The notes under the pieces were generated by a model, which was not told the DNA's origin, did not search any database, and saw nothing but the letters and a program-made list of their open reading frames with translations. From Diphasiastrum complanatum (taxonomy: Eukaryota > Streptophyta > Lycopodiopsida > Lycopodiales > Lycopodiaceae), in the NCBI GenBank assembly GCA_029204225.1, contig CM055094.1:14698928-14762927 (forward strand): 64,000 nucleotides of DNA. The letters are read 5' to 3'. Of the stretch, positions 10,585 to 22,790 are shown piece by piece (position 1 is the stretch's first letter; each line of letters begins with the position of its first letter). The translations under genes were made by a program, and so were the position numbers.

Positions 10585-11366
10585 GTATGGAATTTTCTCA
10601 ATCGAGATCCATTGACAAGAGTATCTAATGGTATCCCACCTAACATTTCTAGTTGCACATATCCATTGGTGTGAATTTTTGTGATCACATAAGCTCCTTG
10701 CCCTTGGAAATTGACTTTCCCTGGTTTAATCTTTTGAGTTCTATATAATAGAACTTTATCTCATTCATTCAATTCCTTCAGTCAAATATGATTATCATGC
10801 CAGGCCTTCTGACTGTCTTTGTTTACTAACTGTGCATAACAACTTAATAACCGAGTTTCACATAGTTTGTGAAGATTAAGAAGCCTGTGTTTGATGGTTT
10901 CTTCTTCACCAAGTTGTTCAGAATATGCAACTCGTAAGGATGGAATGATAAAGTCGACTGGCATTACATCCTCTTGCCCATAAACCAACTGAAATGGTGT
11001 CATTCTCGTTGATTTTTGTGGTGTTGTTTAGAAAGCCCAAATAGCTGAATATAACTTTGTTTCCCAATCATTTCGGCTAGCTTCAACTATTTTGGTCAGA
11101 ATTCTACATATTATCTTGTTTGAGGATTCGGCTAACCCATTGCATCGAGGATGATATGGGGTACTTTTTCAATGTTTCACGAAGTAATAAATTAGGAGAT
11201 TATGTACAACCTCATTGAGGAAGTGAGTGCCTCTATCACTTACTAACTCTATTGGACATCCAAAGTGGATAATGATGTTTTCATATAGGAATTTGGTTGT
11301 AACTTTTGTGTTAGCTTGTCTCGTTGCTCTAGCCTCTACCCAATTTGTAGCATAGTCAGTGGCCAC
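10585..11366 (-). pseudogene. pol: Gypsy F integrase core and C-terminal domain
   Basis: Minus-strand fragments in several frames. From N to C: ATDYATNWVEA (first catalytic Asp), FGCPIELVSDRGTHF (second Asp), NGLAESSNK (catalytic Glu, about 11125-11145), then TPFQLVYGQEDVMPVDF and LVNKDSQKAWHD. The C-terminal GPY/F-like module near 10600-10740 reads GKVNFQGQGAYVITKI. All three DDE residues are visible, but stops and frameshifts separate them. Integrase follows RNase H, the Ty3/gypsy order. Confidence 0.88.
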
Positions 11367-11870
11367 TAAGATGTATGTTGATTACCACGGGCGGCTGAGC
11401 TGATTGGTCCTAAAAAAAATCAATTTCCCACTTCTAAAATACTTCTCCTTTGGCTATTGAAGTTAAAAGCATAAAATCAGCTCGTTGAGGAGTCTTGATT
11501 TTTGACAGACATTACAAGTTTTCAGTTGTTCATATGTGTCCTTAAATAACATTGGCCACCAGTATCCCTGATAGGATTTTCTTAGCGGTACTGTCAAATG
11601 AGAAGTGTCCTCCTCCTTCACCTTCATGCAATAGTGAAATTACTTGTTCTACCTCATCCTCATTAATGCATCTTCTTATTATTCCATCTACACCTTTTTT
11701 TATATAATTGTTTGGCAATAAGAAGGTAAGGTCTAGATTTCAAAACCAGTTTACATTGATCTACTTTAGACATAGTTGGATCCATTACTCCGGTTGATAA
11801 AAATGATACTATCTCCTCTACCCATCTAGGAGTAGCGTGTATTTGGAACATGTATGCATAAGGTAAATCA
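11367..11870 (-). pseudogene. pol: Gypsy F integrase N-terminal (zinc-binding) region
   Basis: Weakly preserved linker between RNase H and the integrase core. The frame at 11663-11851 gives FQIHATPRWVEEIVSFLSTG and LIAKQLYKK, matching the equivalent part of gypsy G (45077-45260). HEGEGGGHFS near 11600 corresponds to the H-H half of the integrase zinc finger. Several stops. Confidence 0.7.
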
Positions 11871-11874
11871 TCAT

Positions 11875-12360
11875 TTATCTATTCTTAACTTTCTTGGTTG
11901 ATGGTATCCTAGATAAATGATCGGTAAGAAAATTTTGCTTACCTTTTCTCACAATAATTTTAAAGTCAAATTCTAGAAGGATAAGTAGCCATCTTGCTAT
12001 ACGACTAGTGTTACATGGTTTAGTCAACCGTATAGCAATGCTTGATGATCGATATAGATTTTGAATTGATTTCCTAGTAGATATTTTTTGTACAACATAT
12101 ATCATTCCTAATGCTTCTCTTTCAGTAGTGAAATAGTTTACTTTAGTAGGGACTAATTGTCTATTGAGGAAGTGAATCGGATAATCTTTCCCAAATTCTC
12201 CCAGTTGTGTTAGGATGACTCCAATAGCATACTTACTAGCATCTGTATGAACATGAAATTCCAATTGATAGTTCGATAATAGAAGAATTGGTGTAGTGAT
12301 AAGTGCATGCTTTAAAGTCTCTCTTTGGTCCATTTTGGGTCTCTAATGACTTGATAAATT
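11875..12360 (-). pseudogene. pol: Gypsy F RNase H
   Basis: Encodes FHVHTDASKYAIGVILTQLG (catalytic Asp), IHFLNRQLVPTKVNYFTTER, EREALGMIY (catalytic Glu), and DFKIIVRKGKQNFLTDHLSR. The central TDHQAL strand with the third acidic residue, still seen in gypsy G, is scrambled by an indel near 12040-12080, so this domain is dead. Confidence 0.85.
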
Positions 12361-13200
12361 AATCTTGCTTTTTTGGCAAAATCAAGAATAAAAATGCATT
12401 AATAGTTACAATGGCCTACAAAGACATAGATTTCCTTTACGGGGACAGTTGGTGGCATTTCTTAAAACTTTCACTTTAGATGGATCCGTCGAGATACCAT
12501 CTTTGGATATGATATGTCCTAAGACAACACCATGTGTTACCCAAATTTGACATTTCTCTGGATTCAGTGAATCCAAACTTCCTATATCAGATAAAAACTT
12601 TTCAAGCACATCAAGATGTTCACAATTTTTTGATTTAACACCAATGTCATCTAGATATATCTCTAAAATTTTATGTAGTAAATCTTTGGATGCAAACTGC
12701 ATCACTCTAGGTGGATGGGGCATTACAAAGTCCGAATGGCATCACATGATGTGCATAGGTACCATACTCTGTGGTAAATGCAGTCTTATGAATGTCTTTA
12801 GGATCTAATCGACTAAAAAAATAACCACTTAAGCCATCTAGAAAACTCAATGCCTCTAATCCTGCCATTTCTTCCAGTATGGCGTCGGTTAATGGTAAAG
12901 GGAAGGGGTCCTTTTTTGTGACTTTATTCAATTATTTTAAGTCCACAACCATGTCGTGTGTTCAATCTCTTGGATGAAACCCGCAACTAGCAATCTTTAT
13001 GTGTCTTCTTTAATTTTTCCCTATAGAGTAAATTACAACGGTGAGGCTTTGCTTGGACTAGCTTTGCATCTTTCTCTAATGGGATGGATTGCACGGCTAT
13101 ATCAGGCAGTGCCCCCTTCATCTCCTTATAATTCCATGCAAAGACATCATGGTACTTCCTTATGAGTTTTCTAAATAATTTCATCGTCATCTATCAAGAT
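12361..13200 (-). pseudogene. pol: Gypsy F reverse transcriptase
   Basis: Three frames together cover RT: FAWNYKEMKG (about 13140), the KKDPFPLPLTDAILEEMAG block, SFLDGLSGYF (first catalytic Asp), AYGTYAHHVMPFGLCNAPST-like palm, and LEIYLDDIGV with both catalytic aspartates. This is followed by CQIWVTHGVVLGHIISKDGI. Breaks lie near 12715 and 12940. YLDD is intact here, unlike gypsy G. Confidence 0.9.
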
Positions 13201-14019
13201 GTGCTCCTATATGTACAAATCTATATTCTTTTTCATCTAGATCTTTCAAGTTTAGAGGAACTGTTTTAGTTGGTCCATCAAGCAAAGACGATTCACTTGT
13301 TGGTTCTTGCTTTCATTGTGGCAACTCAATAGAAACATCACCCATTGTGAAATCTGTGAACTTCTCAGGTACATCAAGTTAAGGGTTCTCTTTATTCTCG
13401 AGGATCTTTTTAAGTGAAGATGGAGCTCTACTGAGGTGTGACTTTGAACAAGAAGCAACTTAGATAAGTCCATGATTTGCTATTCATTAAGAGGGACAAT
13501 CAGTTGTTTTAGTTTTTGTCGAATCTGCTTTTGTTTTCTAGTTATTTTCTATCATAGGAAGTGGATTATTTTGTGATGACGATCTAACAATCTATAAATT
13601 GTTAATAGCTTTTGGTTGAGAGTTCTGAGTATTCTTTAAGACTGTAAGACTCTCATCAATAGTACTAATAATTGCATTTCTTGGATTATCCCATTTGTAT
13701 ACCTTATCATTCGAATAACAAATCGATCAGGGTGTGCTAGATATTTTAGTTTCCTCTACCGTCGAATATCATCTTTATACAAAGAGGATTTATTTATATG
13801 TGCAAAAGGTGATGGCATCTTAATTTCCTTTTGTATTTTCGTAAGATTTGATGATTGTGGATCTAAGAAACGAAGTACTTGCTCCTCGTCAGTTGGTCTT
13901 TCATCAATCATTGTTAGCATGATACCTTCATCTGTAATTTCTACAGGCTCATTAGCTGATGGGTTTGGTATCCATTCTGTTTGAATAAGCTCAACATCTA
14001 TATAGGAAAGATATAATGT
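13201..14019 (-). pseudogene. Gypsy F spacer between protease and RT
   Basis: Poorly conserved acidic linker corresponding to 46850-47390 of gypsy G. Short frames match G around 13252-13473 and 13860-13980. No catalytic motif. Interrupted at 14019 by the solo LTR that follows. Confidence 0.55.
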
Positions 14020-14798
14020 TGTCGCGAAAGTTTTTTCTTATTTCGTGTTCGTCCTCTCTCTTCTTATTCATGAACGATTTTTTGTCTTTGAATTTTCTTT
14101 TTGTGTGGTAGCTCTTATGGGATCCTAGACACTCGACTATGCATCACAAAACATATTTTATTCTAGCAATCAAGAGACACAGCACAAGGCCAAGAGATAC
14201 ACGAAATAGAGCAACTATATTGTCAGTTTGGTTTTAGAGCGAGATCATCAGTGTCTCGCTCGTTGGTGGAATGACTCTCTGCTCTTTCGCTATGTTCTGC
14301 TCATTGGCAGACTTTCATGCACAGCTATGGTATTTTTGCTTTCTTACTCTATTCGCTACATTTCTCTCTATTTCTTACAGATCTCTGTATTCACTATCTC
14401 TCTCCTTACAGTTATGATCCAGAGAGAGGTCCATTTATACCTTCACTGTGTGGAGTGTACAAGATAGCTAAACATAGAATTACAAGACTAGTTAACGCTA
14501 ATCAACTAGTTAGTTAGTCTACGTCGTTGCTATTCATTTCAGTTGGGCATGAAGCTCGTTGAGCTGCCAGCTGGCAGCGCGTAAGATTTCTCTTCGTGTG
14601 TTTTCACTCTTTTTGTTTTTTTCGTTTTGTGTCCATTTTGCGCTTTGCGGTCCTGGAGGTGTGTTTACGATTCACAATTGATTCATGAATCGTTTGTGCT
14701 TTGAGTCAAAGACACATTGATTGTCACAAATTGTTCTCGTTCGACCTTTGTGTCTTGTTTGTGCTGCGACAAACTTGCAAGAGTTCACCGTTTCCAAA
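14020..14798 (-). mobile_element. Solo LTR, family B
   Basis: A 779-bp reverse-oriented LTR starting tgtcgcgaaag and ending agttcaccgtttcc.., aligned over its length with the B LTRs at 25758-26556 and 31259-32028. No internal retroelement sequence accompanies it. Flanks are aatgt (14015-14019) and aatgg (14799-14803), a 5-bp target duplication with one mismatch. Gypsy F sequence continues on both sides, matching uninterrupted gypsy G, so the LTR is a clean insertion. Confidence 0.85.
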
Positions 14799-15435
14799 AA
14801 TGGATCCATAATCTGTTGATCTATACTTGTAGATGTTATCGGTATCGATTTCTCAATTTCAGATAATACTTCATTGTTGCATCTTTGAGCATCCACACAG
14901 TCAATGATTGCTAACATGTTTTCCCAATTGATTATATATGTATAGTGTGTGTAATGTCCTTGAATGGTTGGAGAAACATTTGTTTCATCACATGTTATAT
15001 AGGAACATTCATCTTGTTCTTGCACATGTTTTGTTCTACCAGTAGAGTAATCAACTAATATCCTTTGATCACTATTACCAAAAATGATTTGTTATTTTTT
15101 CCAATCTTGAATCACTTTTAACCATGTAGTTCCCAATAAAAATTCATATGTTGACTTTTCTTGTGGAAGATCTAGTACCACACAATCAACTACAAACTTA
15201 ATTCTTGCGACTTTAAATTTGTAGTTGATTGTGTGGTACAACATTGATGTGTCCATATGGTTCGGTTGAAGCTTGATCAACTAAGTTCAGCCGATACTTG
15301 TGTCGAACAATAGGTCCTACTCCCCATTGTTTATCAAGAGATAGCGAGACTCCCAGCCCACTATCGATGATCAAAGGTACAGTAGCATGATCTTTATGAC
15401 TTACTGGTAAGGTGATGCAGCCTCTTGCTTTTCAC
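14799..15435 (-). pseudogene. pro: Gypsy F protease region
   Basis: On the minus strand: the aspartic protease signature IIDSGLGVSLSLDKQWG (about 15330-15380), preceded by CITLPVSHKDHATVP and followed by HKYRLNLVDQAS, then FVVDCVVLDLPQE, YEFLLGTTWLKVIQDWK, and further out GHYTHYTYIINWE. The order matches gypsy G. Stops occur near 15060 and 15290. The element ends abruptly near 15435 against an unrelated copia fragment, so gag is missing. Confidence 0.82.
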
Positions 15436-15439
15436 TAAA

Positions 15440-16296
15440 GAGCATTTATGAGTCCAACAACACTTCAAGAGTGCTTATGCTGAGAAACTTGATCTTGCAA
15501 AGCATGGGGGTAAGTGGAGAAAATGGACAAGAATACGTCCTAGGGATAAAGTCTTTAAACAAAGAATTGGATCTATAGGAGAAAAGATCCAAGATAATGA
15601 ACTAGTACAAGTGACATTGAATGGATTAGGTGATGAGTTCTCTAATTTAGTTCAATCTTTTGCTATTCAAGACCAACTTCCATCAATAGATAAGCTGCAT
15701 AATGTTCTTGTGGCTGAGGAGAGTAGGATTCTACACTTCAAGACAAGAATGGGGTCTATGTCACTACATGGTGGTGATGAGAAAGCAAACTTCACATCAA
15801 AGGGCAAGAAGAAGACTCATCCATTCAAGAAGAACCAAGGCAGGGAAGCCGAGGTCAAGGATGGAGGATCTACCTCCAAAGGGAAGCAAAAGAACAAAGC
15901 CAAGCTAAAGTGTTTCTTTTGTGGAAAGAAATGACACTTTGTTTCCGAATGCTATAAGAAGAAGAATGCACAAGGGAGCGACAATCAAGGCAATCTTGCA
16001 CAAGGGGAGAAGGAAGAGGATGGCATCAACACATCCTTGATGGTAGCATCTACACCAAAATCAAGCCAAGAGACATGGTGAATCGATAGTGGGGCTAGCT
16101 CCCACATGTCATTCAACAAGCATTACTTTTCTACTTTACTTTCTTGTAATGATTCTAAGAAGTCAATCTACACTGCTAGTGATCATCAAGAATGTAAGAT
16201 AGATGGCATAGGATCTATTCCATTATGCTTAGGATCATCTAAGAGGATAGACCTTGATAATGTTTTGTGTGTTCCATCCATTACAAAACACAAGTA
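15440..16296 (+). pseudogene. gag-pro: Copia I gag-protease fragment
   Basis: Plus-strand relative of element D. Starts inside gag (LVQVTLNGLGDEFSNLVQSF), continues with EESRILHFKTRMGSMSL, a lysine-rich tail and the knuckle CFFCGKK-stop-HFVSEC, in which TGA (15932-15934) replaces the glycine before the zinc-binding His. Protease follows: TW-stop-IDSGASSHMSF, with TGA (16079-16081) in place of Trp, then IYTASDHQECKIDGIGSIPL and VLCVPSITK. Homology ends at 16296. The gag N-terminus is replaced by gypsy F sequence at the left. Confidence 0.88.
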
Positions 16297-17164
<868 letters not shown>

Positions 17165-17769
17165 CCTTTCCAATGACATATTAATGGACTTTGCATGTAT
17201 TGACTCAATTTGCCAACACAAAAGCTAAGATCCGGTCTAGTGTTGGTTAAGTATATCAAGGAACCAATAAGCATTCTATAGGTAGGGATGTCCTCAGAGG
17301 ATGCTTCATCACTTTTCTTAGAAACTTTTACACTTAGTTCCATGGGAGTTTCAACTCCTTTACAATCAATCATGCCAAATTTTGCTAAGATTGATCTAGC
17401 ATACTTAGATTGACATATGAAAGTAAAATCATTACTTCTAGTGACTTCTATTCCAAGTATTACTTTAAGAAGTCCTAGATCTCCATTCTAAATTCGCTAG
17501 ACAAGGAGATTTTTATATTTTTGATGCCATCTAGATCATTTCCTGTGAGTATAAACTAAGATAATGATCTTTCCATCATTACATTTGTAGTACAATGATG
17601 GTTCATAAGAACTTACAACAAATCTAATGGAAATAAGATAGGAATGCAATCTAGAGTACCATGCTCTTGGTGCTTGCTTGAGTCCATAAAGACTCTTCTT
17701 CAAGAAACACACCTTGTCTTCTTCTCCATCTTTGATGAAACCCTCGGGTTGGCACATGTAGATTTCCTC
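17165..17769 (-). pseudogene. pol: Copia D RT, C-terminal half, catalytic box deleted
   Basis: Encodes MCQPEGFIKDGEEDKVCFL, KSLYGLKQAPRAWYSRL, a KIIILVY stretch, and further on FTFICQSKYARSILAKFGM, GVETPMELS and LIGSLIYLTNTRPDLSF. Where YVDD and the following strand should be, the sequence passes from the Tyr codon straight to a frame-shifted LTGNDLD (about 17545-17555), so a short deletion removed the catalytic aspartates. Homology stops at 17165 after CHWKGGK. RNase H, the polypurine tract and the 3' LTR are missing. Confidence 0.88.
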
Positions 17770-18480
17770 TTACAAGAATCCGTTCAAGAAAGCCTTTATC
17801 ACATCAAATTGGAAGATCTCCCATTTGAAATAAGTAGCTAGACATATGATTAATCTAATGGTTACAAGCTTTGCAACAGGTGCAAAGGTTTCATCATAAT
17901 CTATGCCTTTGACTTGCAAAAAACCTTTTGCTACAAGTCTAGCTTTATACTTATGAATGGGACCATCTTGATTATATTTCAATCTGTATATCCATTTACA
18001 AGTAAGAGGCTTCTTTTCATAAGGTAAATCAACAAGCTTCCAAGTTTGATTTTCCATTAATGCATCAAACTCTACTTGCATAGCTTTCCTCCAATATTGA
18101 GACTTATTTGCTTCCTCAAAACTAGTTGGTTCTTCAAGCATAGTAGTCAAAAAAGTATAAGAGTTGAGTAGTTGAGAATCTTTCCTTTGCTCCCCTTTGT
18201 CACTATAAGTGAGCCTTGATGGCTCAATCCTTGTCCTTGTTGATCTTCTTGGCATCCTTGACTTTGAGTAAGTTCCACTTGGTCTTCATCTTCATGAAGC
18301 TCCTCCTCGGCCATAGCATGATCCTTGACAAGTTGAGTATTGTTGGAAGTCACTTTCCTTTGGCTTGGAGAGATTCATCAAAAAGTACATCTCTACTTAC
18401 ATGATAGTGGAATTATAAGTTATAACTATTAATAGCTTCATAATTCCAAATTATTGATTACAATTTACGATCACGATTCA
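17770..18480 (-). pseudogene. pol: Copia D RT N-terminal half and hinge
   Basis: A 161-codon minus frame (17770-18255) with RIEPSRLTYSDKG, QYWRKAMQVEFDALMENQTW, the TCKWIYRLKYNQDG strand, HKYKARLVAKGFLQVKGIDY, DETFAPVAKLVTIR and QFDVIKAFLNGFL, which includes the first catalytic Asp of RT. Upstream, the acidic hinge (18255-18480) is in another frame. Confidence 0.88.
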
Positions 18481-19800
18481 CCAACCTATGGGCAAATGAT
18501 GACCCTCTGAGAGATCTTTCTTGGTAATAGGATCAAATATCCTATAAGCTTTCTTACTTTCACTATAACCAACAAAGATGCCTTTGAAAGAAGTGGCATC
18601 TTCCTTTTTCCTTGTTTCTAAAGGAATATGTACATAACAAGTACATCCAAAAACTTTCAAATCACTAAGATTTGGCTTTTTGACAAGCAATACTTCATAA
18701 GGTGTAAGTCCTTTAATGACACTATTAGTCATTCTATTACATAGAAAGTTTGCACATAAAATAGCTTCTCCCCAAAATGAAATATTAAGGGATGCATCTA
18801 ATATCATAGCTTTAGCACACTCACATAGTGTCCTATTCTATCTCTCAGCTACTCCGTTTTGTTGTGGAGTATATGTGCAAGTAAACTCTCTCCTAATGCC
18901 ATTAGTTTCACAAAACTCTTTCATCCTATTGGAGATGTACTCCCCTCCATTATCACTTATTAATACTTTCAAGCTAGTATTAAGTTGCTTTTCCACAAGA
19001 TTTTGAACTTTACAAAGGACTCAAAAACTTCACTTTTCTTAGACAAGAGATAGACCCAAGAGTATCTTGATCTATCATCAATAAAAGTGACATACATTAG
19101 AGCCCCACCATTTGATTCATGTGAAAATGAATGAACATCCGAGTGTATAAGGTCAAGAGGAGAGTTAGATCCTGTCAAAGGTCTCTTGAAAGGTTGCTTA
19201 TGAGATTTGGAAAGTCCACAAGCTTCACAAAGATTGCCACACTTGGATATGGTTTTGGGAAGTCCACTTGCTAGCTCCTTTTTCACCATGGTCTCCATAG
19301 CTTTGTAGTTAGGATGGCCTAACCTTTTGTGCCATAATTCCACTTGAGTGAGTTCCTCCCTTGCCATGTTCACACTTCCAACCATCACATTAGCATCCAA
19401 TTTGAATAGCCTCCCTTGCTTGAAACCACTAGCAATACATTTTTCATCTTTCAAGATAGAACATGCTCCATGCTTGAAATGTACATCTAATCCACTATCC
19501 ATAAGTTGTCCTACACTCAACAAGTTCTTTTTAATTGAAGGTACATAAAGAACATTGTGTAGATCTATTTTTTTAGATGATCCTAGACATAAAGGAATGG
19601 ATCCAACACCTACAATCTCACATTCTTGATCACTTGCAGTGAAGATAAATCTCTTAGAACTATTGTAAGAAAGTAGATTAGAAAAGTAGTCTTTTTGGTG
19701 AGTCATGTGAGAGCTTGCCCCACTATCAATCCACCAAGTGTCTTGATTAGATTGTTGTGGTGAGGATACCATCAAAGATAGATTGCCTTCTTCCTCCTCC
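18481..19800 (-). pseudogene. pol: Copia D protease and integrase
   Basis: From N to C: TWWIDSGASSHMTHQKDYF (intact protease signature with both tryptophans), GSIPLCLGSSKKIDL, LLSVGQLMDSGLDVHF, ELWHKRLGHPN and LCEACGLSKSHKQPF (HHCC zinc site), LIHSDVHSFSHESNGG (first catalytic Asp), a frameshift near 18990, SDNGGEYISN (second Asp), NGVAER with the catalytic Glu but a stop two codons later, then NISFWGEAILCANFLCNRM, VFGCTCYVHIPLETR and GIFVGYSESKKAYRI. Confidence 0.9.
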
Positions 19801-20618
19801 TCCTCAAGCACAAGATTGCTCAGAGTAGCACTCGGATGCAAAATGTCCATTTTTTCCACAAAAAAACACTTTAGCTTCTTCTTTTCCTTCTTGCTCTTGC
19901 CTTTGGAACTTGATGCTCCATCTTTGCTCTCCATCTCCATGTCTTGAGTTTTCTTGGATGGAAACTTTCTTCTTGCCTTTCAAGGAAAAGTTAGCTCTTT
20001 CATCACCATCATTCAAAGATAAGGAACTCATTCTACTTTTGATATGAAGCATTCTACTCTCCTCAGTTACAGGCACACTTTGAAGTTTTTCAATACTAGG
20101 AAGTGAATCTTGAATAGCAAAGGTTTGAACAAGATTGGAATAATCATCTCCTAACCCATTCAAAATGATTTGAACTAATTCATCATCTTTGGTTTTTTCA
20201 TCTATAGAAGACAACTCCTTATTCAAAGATTTGATCCTAAAGACATAATTTTGGGCACTTTTACTACTTCCTTTCATGATTTGAAGGATTTGATTCCTAA
20301 GCATGAGTATCCTTGAAGTATTATTGGATCCATCAATTGCTTTTAATGAATCCCATGCCTCTTTGGATGTGGTACAAGATGAGATTTCCTTCAAAAGTTC
20401 ATTACTTACATTCATCTTTACCAATGTAATGCAACTCTACATCTCTTTTTGTACTTTACCAATTCAACTCCTCCTTGAGGTTCTACCTCTACCTCAAGTA
20501 CTATGTCATAAAGATCATGAAGTACAAGAAAAGACTCCATTCGAACTATCCAAGTAGCATAATTAGTGGATGTAAGCCTTTCACTAGCTTCAAGCAAAAA
20601 ACCACTCATTGATGCCAT
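19801..20618 (-). pseudogene. gag: Copia D gag
   Basis: Starts with MASMSGFLLEASERLTSTNY at 20618, chosen because the same MAS start opens gag in element C. Frame breaks near 20420, then KMNVSNELLKEI, SKEAWDSLK, SRILMLRNQIL, VQIILNGLGDDYSNLVQ and EESRMLHIKSRMSSL. The zinc knuckle FFCGKNGHFASEC is out of frame with the KLKCFF just before it: the T-run within the knuckle codons is one base short. Confidence 0.9.
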
Positions 20619-21190
20619 TTTTTAATGTGAAAAAACACTAGAAACTCTTATGGTTTCTCTAAGAGATCTGAACCTATAGTCTTCTAGCAATTAGAAAGCT
20701 TATAGACACTATCCTATCACTCATGAACCAATCTAGAATGATGGAAATTTAGATTCTAGTCTCAAACTTGCAAAATCACTCCTTATACTATGATTTTTAG
20801 AAATATCTCTCTTCAAGTTCAACATGCACTCAACAAATCAGAGAAAATCGTTTAATGCTCCTAATTCAAGCTTCAATTTTAATTTTTTGGCTGATCTAAT
20901 CCAAGAACTAATCAAAGAATTAGAATCTCTATTGAAAATGCTTGATTTTGCACTAAAAATCTCTCAAATTGGGTGTGTGAGTCAAATTGTACAATTTTTT
21001 GAATTTTCTCAGCCAAAACCGGATCTGTACGGCCTCACGTGTGAAAAGTGTTCCTACAGCCCACAACAAGTTCTGGTCCAAAAATTTTGAGAACCTATCA
21101 AATCCAACTCGCTACACAAAAATTAGCTAGTTTTAAAAAACTTGGTAATTTTGGCTTTGATTTGGATCAACCCTATCAATTTCAATAAAA
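20619..21190 (-). other. Leader of copia D between PBS and gag
   Basis: A 572-bp non-coding leader. It contains cacgtgtgaaaa (from 21036), a counterpart of ttttcacacgtg in the leader of element C (near 62755). No other structure recognised. Confidence 0.6.
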
Positions 21191-21202
21191 CCTCTGATAC
21201 CA
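21191..21202 (-). other. Primer-binding site of copia D
   Basis: cctctgatacca is the complement of the initiator tRNA-Met site tggtatcagagc with one mismatch. It directly abuts the LTR beginning at 21203. Confidence 0.85.
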
Positions 21203-21621
21203 TGTGAAAAAAGTACAAAAAGGACCAAGAGTGGATCCTAATCTGATCCTCAAGAGGGATTGGATGTTAGATTTACTTGATCTATCAATCTACATAAGAT
21301 TAAGATCAATCTAGATCAATTCTAGACATAAAAACCTAACAAGAACAATCATTAATGAAGGTAAATGTACTTGCTGGTTTCACACGTGTGAAACCCTATC
21401 AGAGTATAGACTCCAACCTGAAAACAAAGTACACTATGATAGAACCTCAAAAACAATCAAATCAAATGTAGACAAATAGAGAGAATTACACAAAATTGCT
21501 TTCAAAATCAAGATTGATGTTTCATATTGACTGTGGCCAAATATGCCTCTATATATACACTTCTTGGAGCTCGAGGTACTGATCATGCATCAAATCTCAC
21601 ACGTGTGAGAATGCTTTGTCA
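21203..21621 (-). mobile_element. 5' LTR of copia D
   Basis: Reverse-oriented LTR next to the D primer-binding site, about 420 bp. The outer edge is uncertain within 21610-21630, where gypsy H1 homology resumes. It carries the perfect 20-bp palindrome ggtttcacacgtgtgaaacc (21376-21395) and a 16-bp palindrome with the same CACACGTGTG core (21595-21610) near its outer end. Confidence 0.75.
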
Positions 21622-22076
21622 TCATCATCTTGAATGTTCATAGAGCAGCATGTGTGTTCCCAATCAGATCTGCTAGCTTCAACTATTTTCATGATAATGC
21701 TACACAAGATCTTGTTGGATGATTCTGTCTGTCCATCACCACGAGGATAATACGGCATGCTGAACTGATGGATCACAAAAAATTCCTTCAATAGGACCTT
21801 GATGGTCCCATTGACGAAATGGCTTTCGCGATCACTGACTATCTCCACCGGGCATCCGAAGCGCACAATGATGTTTTCGTATAGAAATTTAGCAAGAGCT
21901 CGTGCATCAGCGTTTCGCACCACTTTGGCTTCTATCCATTTGGTGAGATAATTCATAGCCATGATGATATATCGGTCTTGTGAGCTTCTAGCAGCTGGAT
22001 GGATGGGACCGATGTAGTCCAATCCCAGTTCTCAAATGGTGCTTGAGCTAGAGCCGGATGCAATAGATCATAGTTC
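21622..22076 (-). pseudogene. pol: Gypsy H1 integrase core
   Basis: Minus frame with LDYIGPIHPAARSSQDRYII, MNYLTKWIEAKVVRNA, FGCPVEIVSDRESHFVNGT (second catalytic Asp), FVIHQFSMPYYPRGDGQTES (catalytic Glu) and IMKIVEASRSDWEH. The first catalytic position reads AMNYLTKW rather than the usual VDY, so Asp is Asn. The domain is cut at its C-terminal side by the LTR of copia D. It is close kin to H2 at 52860-53340, which starts where this one stops. Confidence 0.88.
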
Positions 22077-22081
22077 AGTCT

Positions 22082-22404
22082 TGTTGGCCTCCTAGCTCAC
22101 TGTGTGTGTGAAATCAGAGCATGCACATAAGCAATCACATAGGACAAGAGGAGAGAGAGAACACCATTGCTCTATTCCATTAAACTTGCACACTACAATT
22201 TGAGAGGAATTACAGTACGTGAGAGAGAGGTAAAGGTTACACCTCTTCATAAAAGACCTCAACCCATTTCACATGGGGATGGGCCCAAAATATATCAAAC
22301 TTGACTTTAGGCACATTGGGCCTTTACCACATTTATTAATACATTTCAAGTATGTCTATAAATAACAAACAGAGTGGCATTGCCCAAGAATAGTAATTCT
22401 AACA
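22082..22404 (-). mobile_element. Candidate LTR J
   Basis: Starts tgttggcctcc and ends ..aattctaaca, followed by ccctttcttc, which read backwards resembles a polypurine tract. This fits a minus-oriented 3' LTR of about 323 bp. No second copy exists in the window and flanks agtct and ccctt do not match, so the call rests on edge signals only. Confidence 0.4.
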
Positions 22405-22790
22405 CCCTTTCTTCATGCTTAACCAAGTACATCACACTAAAAGTACATTATACTCCTAACTCTACTGATGTGGCATTTATGCTAGCAATTAGTACAAAAA
22501 TCTGATGTCATCAAATGGAGAATGTGTGGAACAATTCCATCACCCTCCTTTGAGCCAAACATCCACTAGAATCTGCAAAACAAATTGCTCACTGCATCAT
22601 GTCCAAGAGCTATGCCAAGGAGAATAGCCTTCTCTGAAATTGCAAATGCATCCGCAAACTGCCTCATATAGAAGATATCACCTTACTTTTGCATCCAAGG
22701 AACCATCTTCTAGGATATCTATTCCAAGTTTAGCAATCTGCAACAACTTTCTGAATCTCATAGAAGATAAAGTACATGCGCACAAACTTA
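22405..22790. other. Unassigned, with a short open minus frame
   Basis: No retroelement domain seen. On the minus strand 22566-22679 stays open for 37 codons (DIFYMRQFADAFAISEKAIL and onward) with exon-like composition, then stops. I do not recognise it. Confidence 0.4.
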
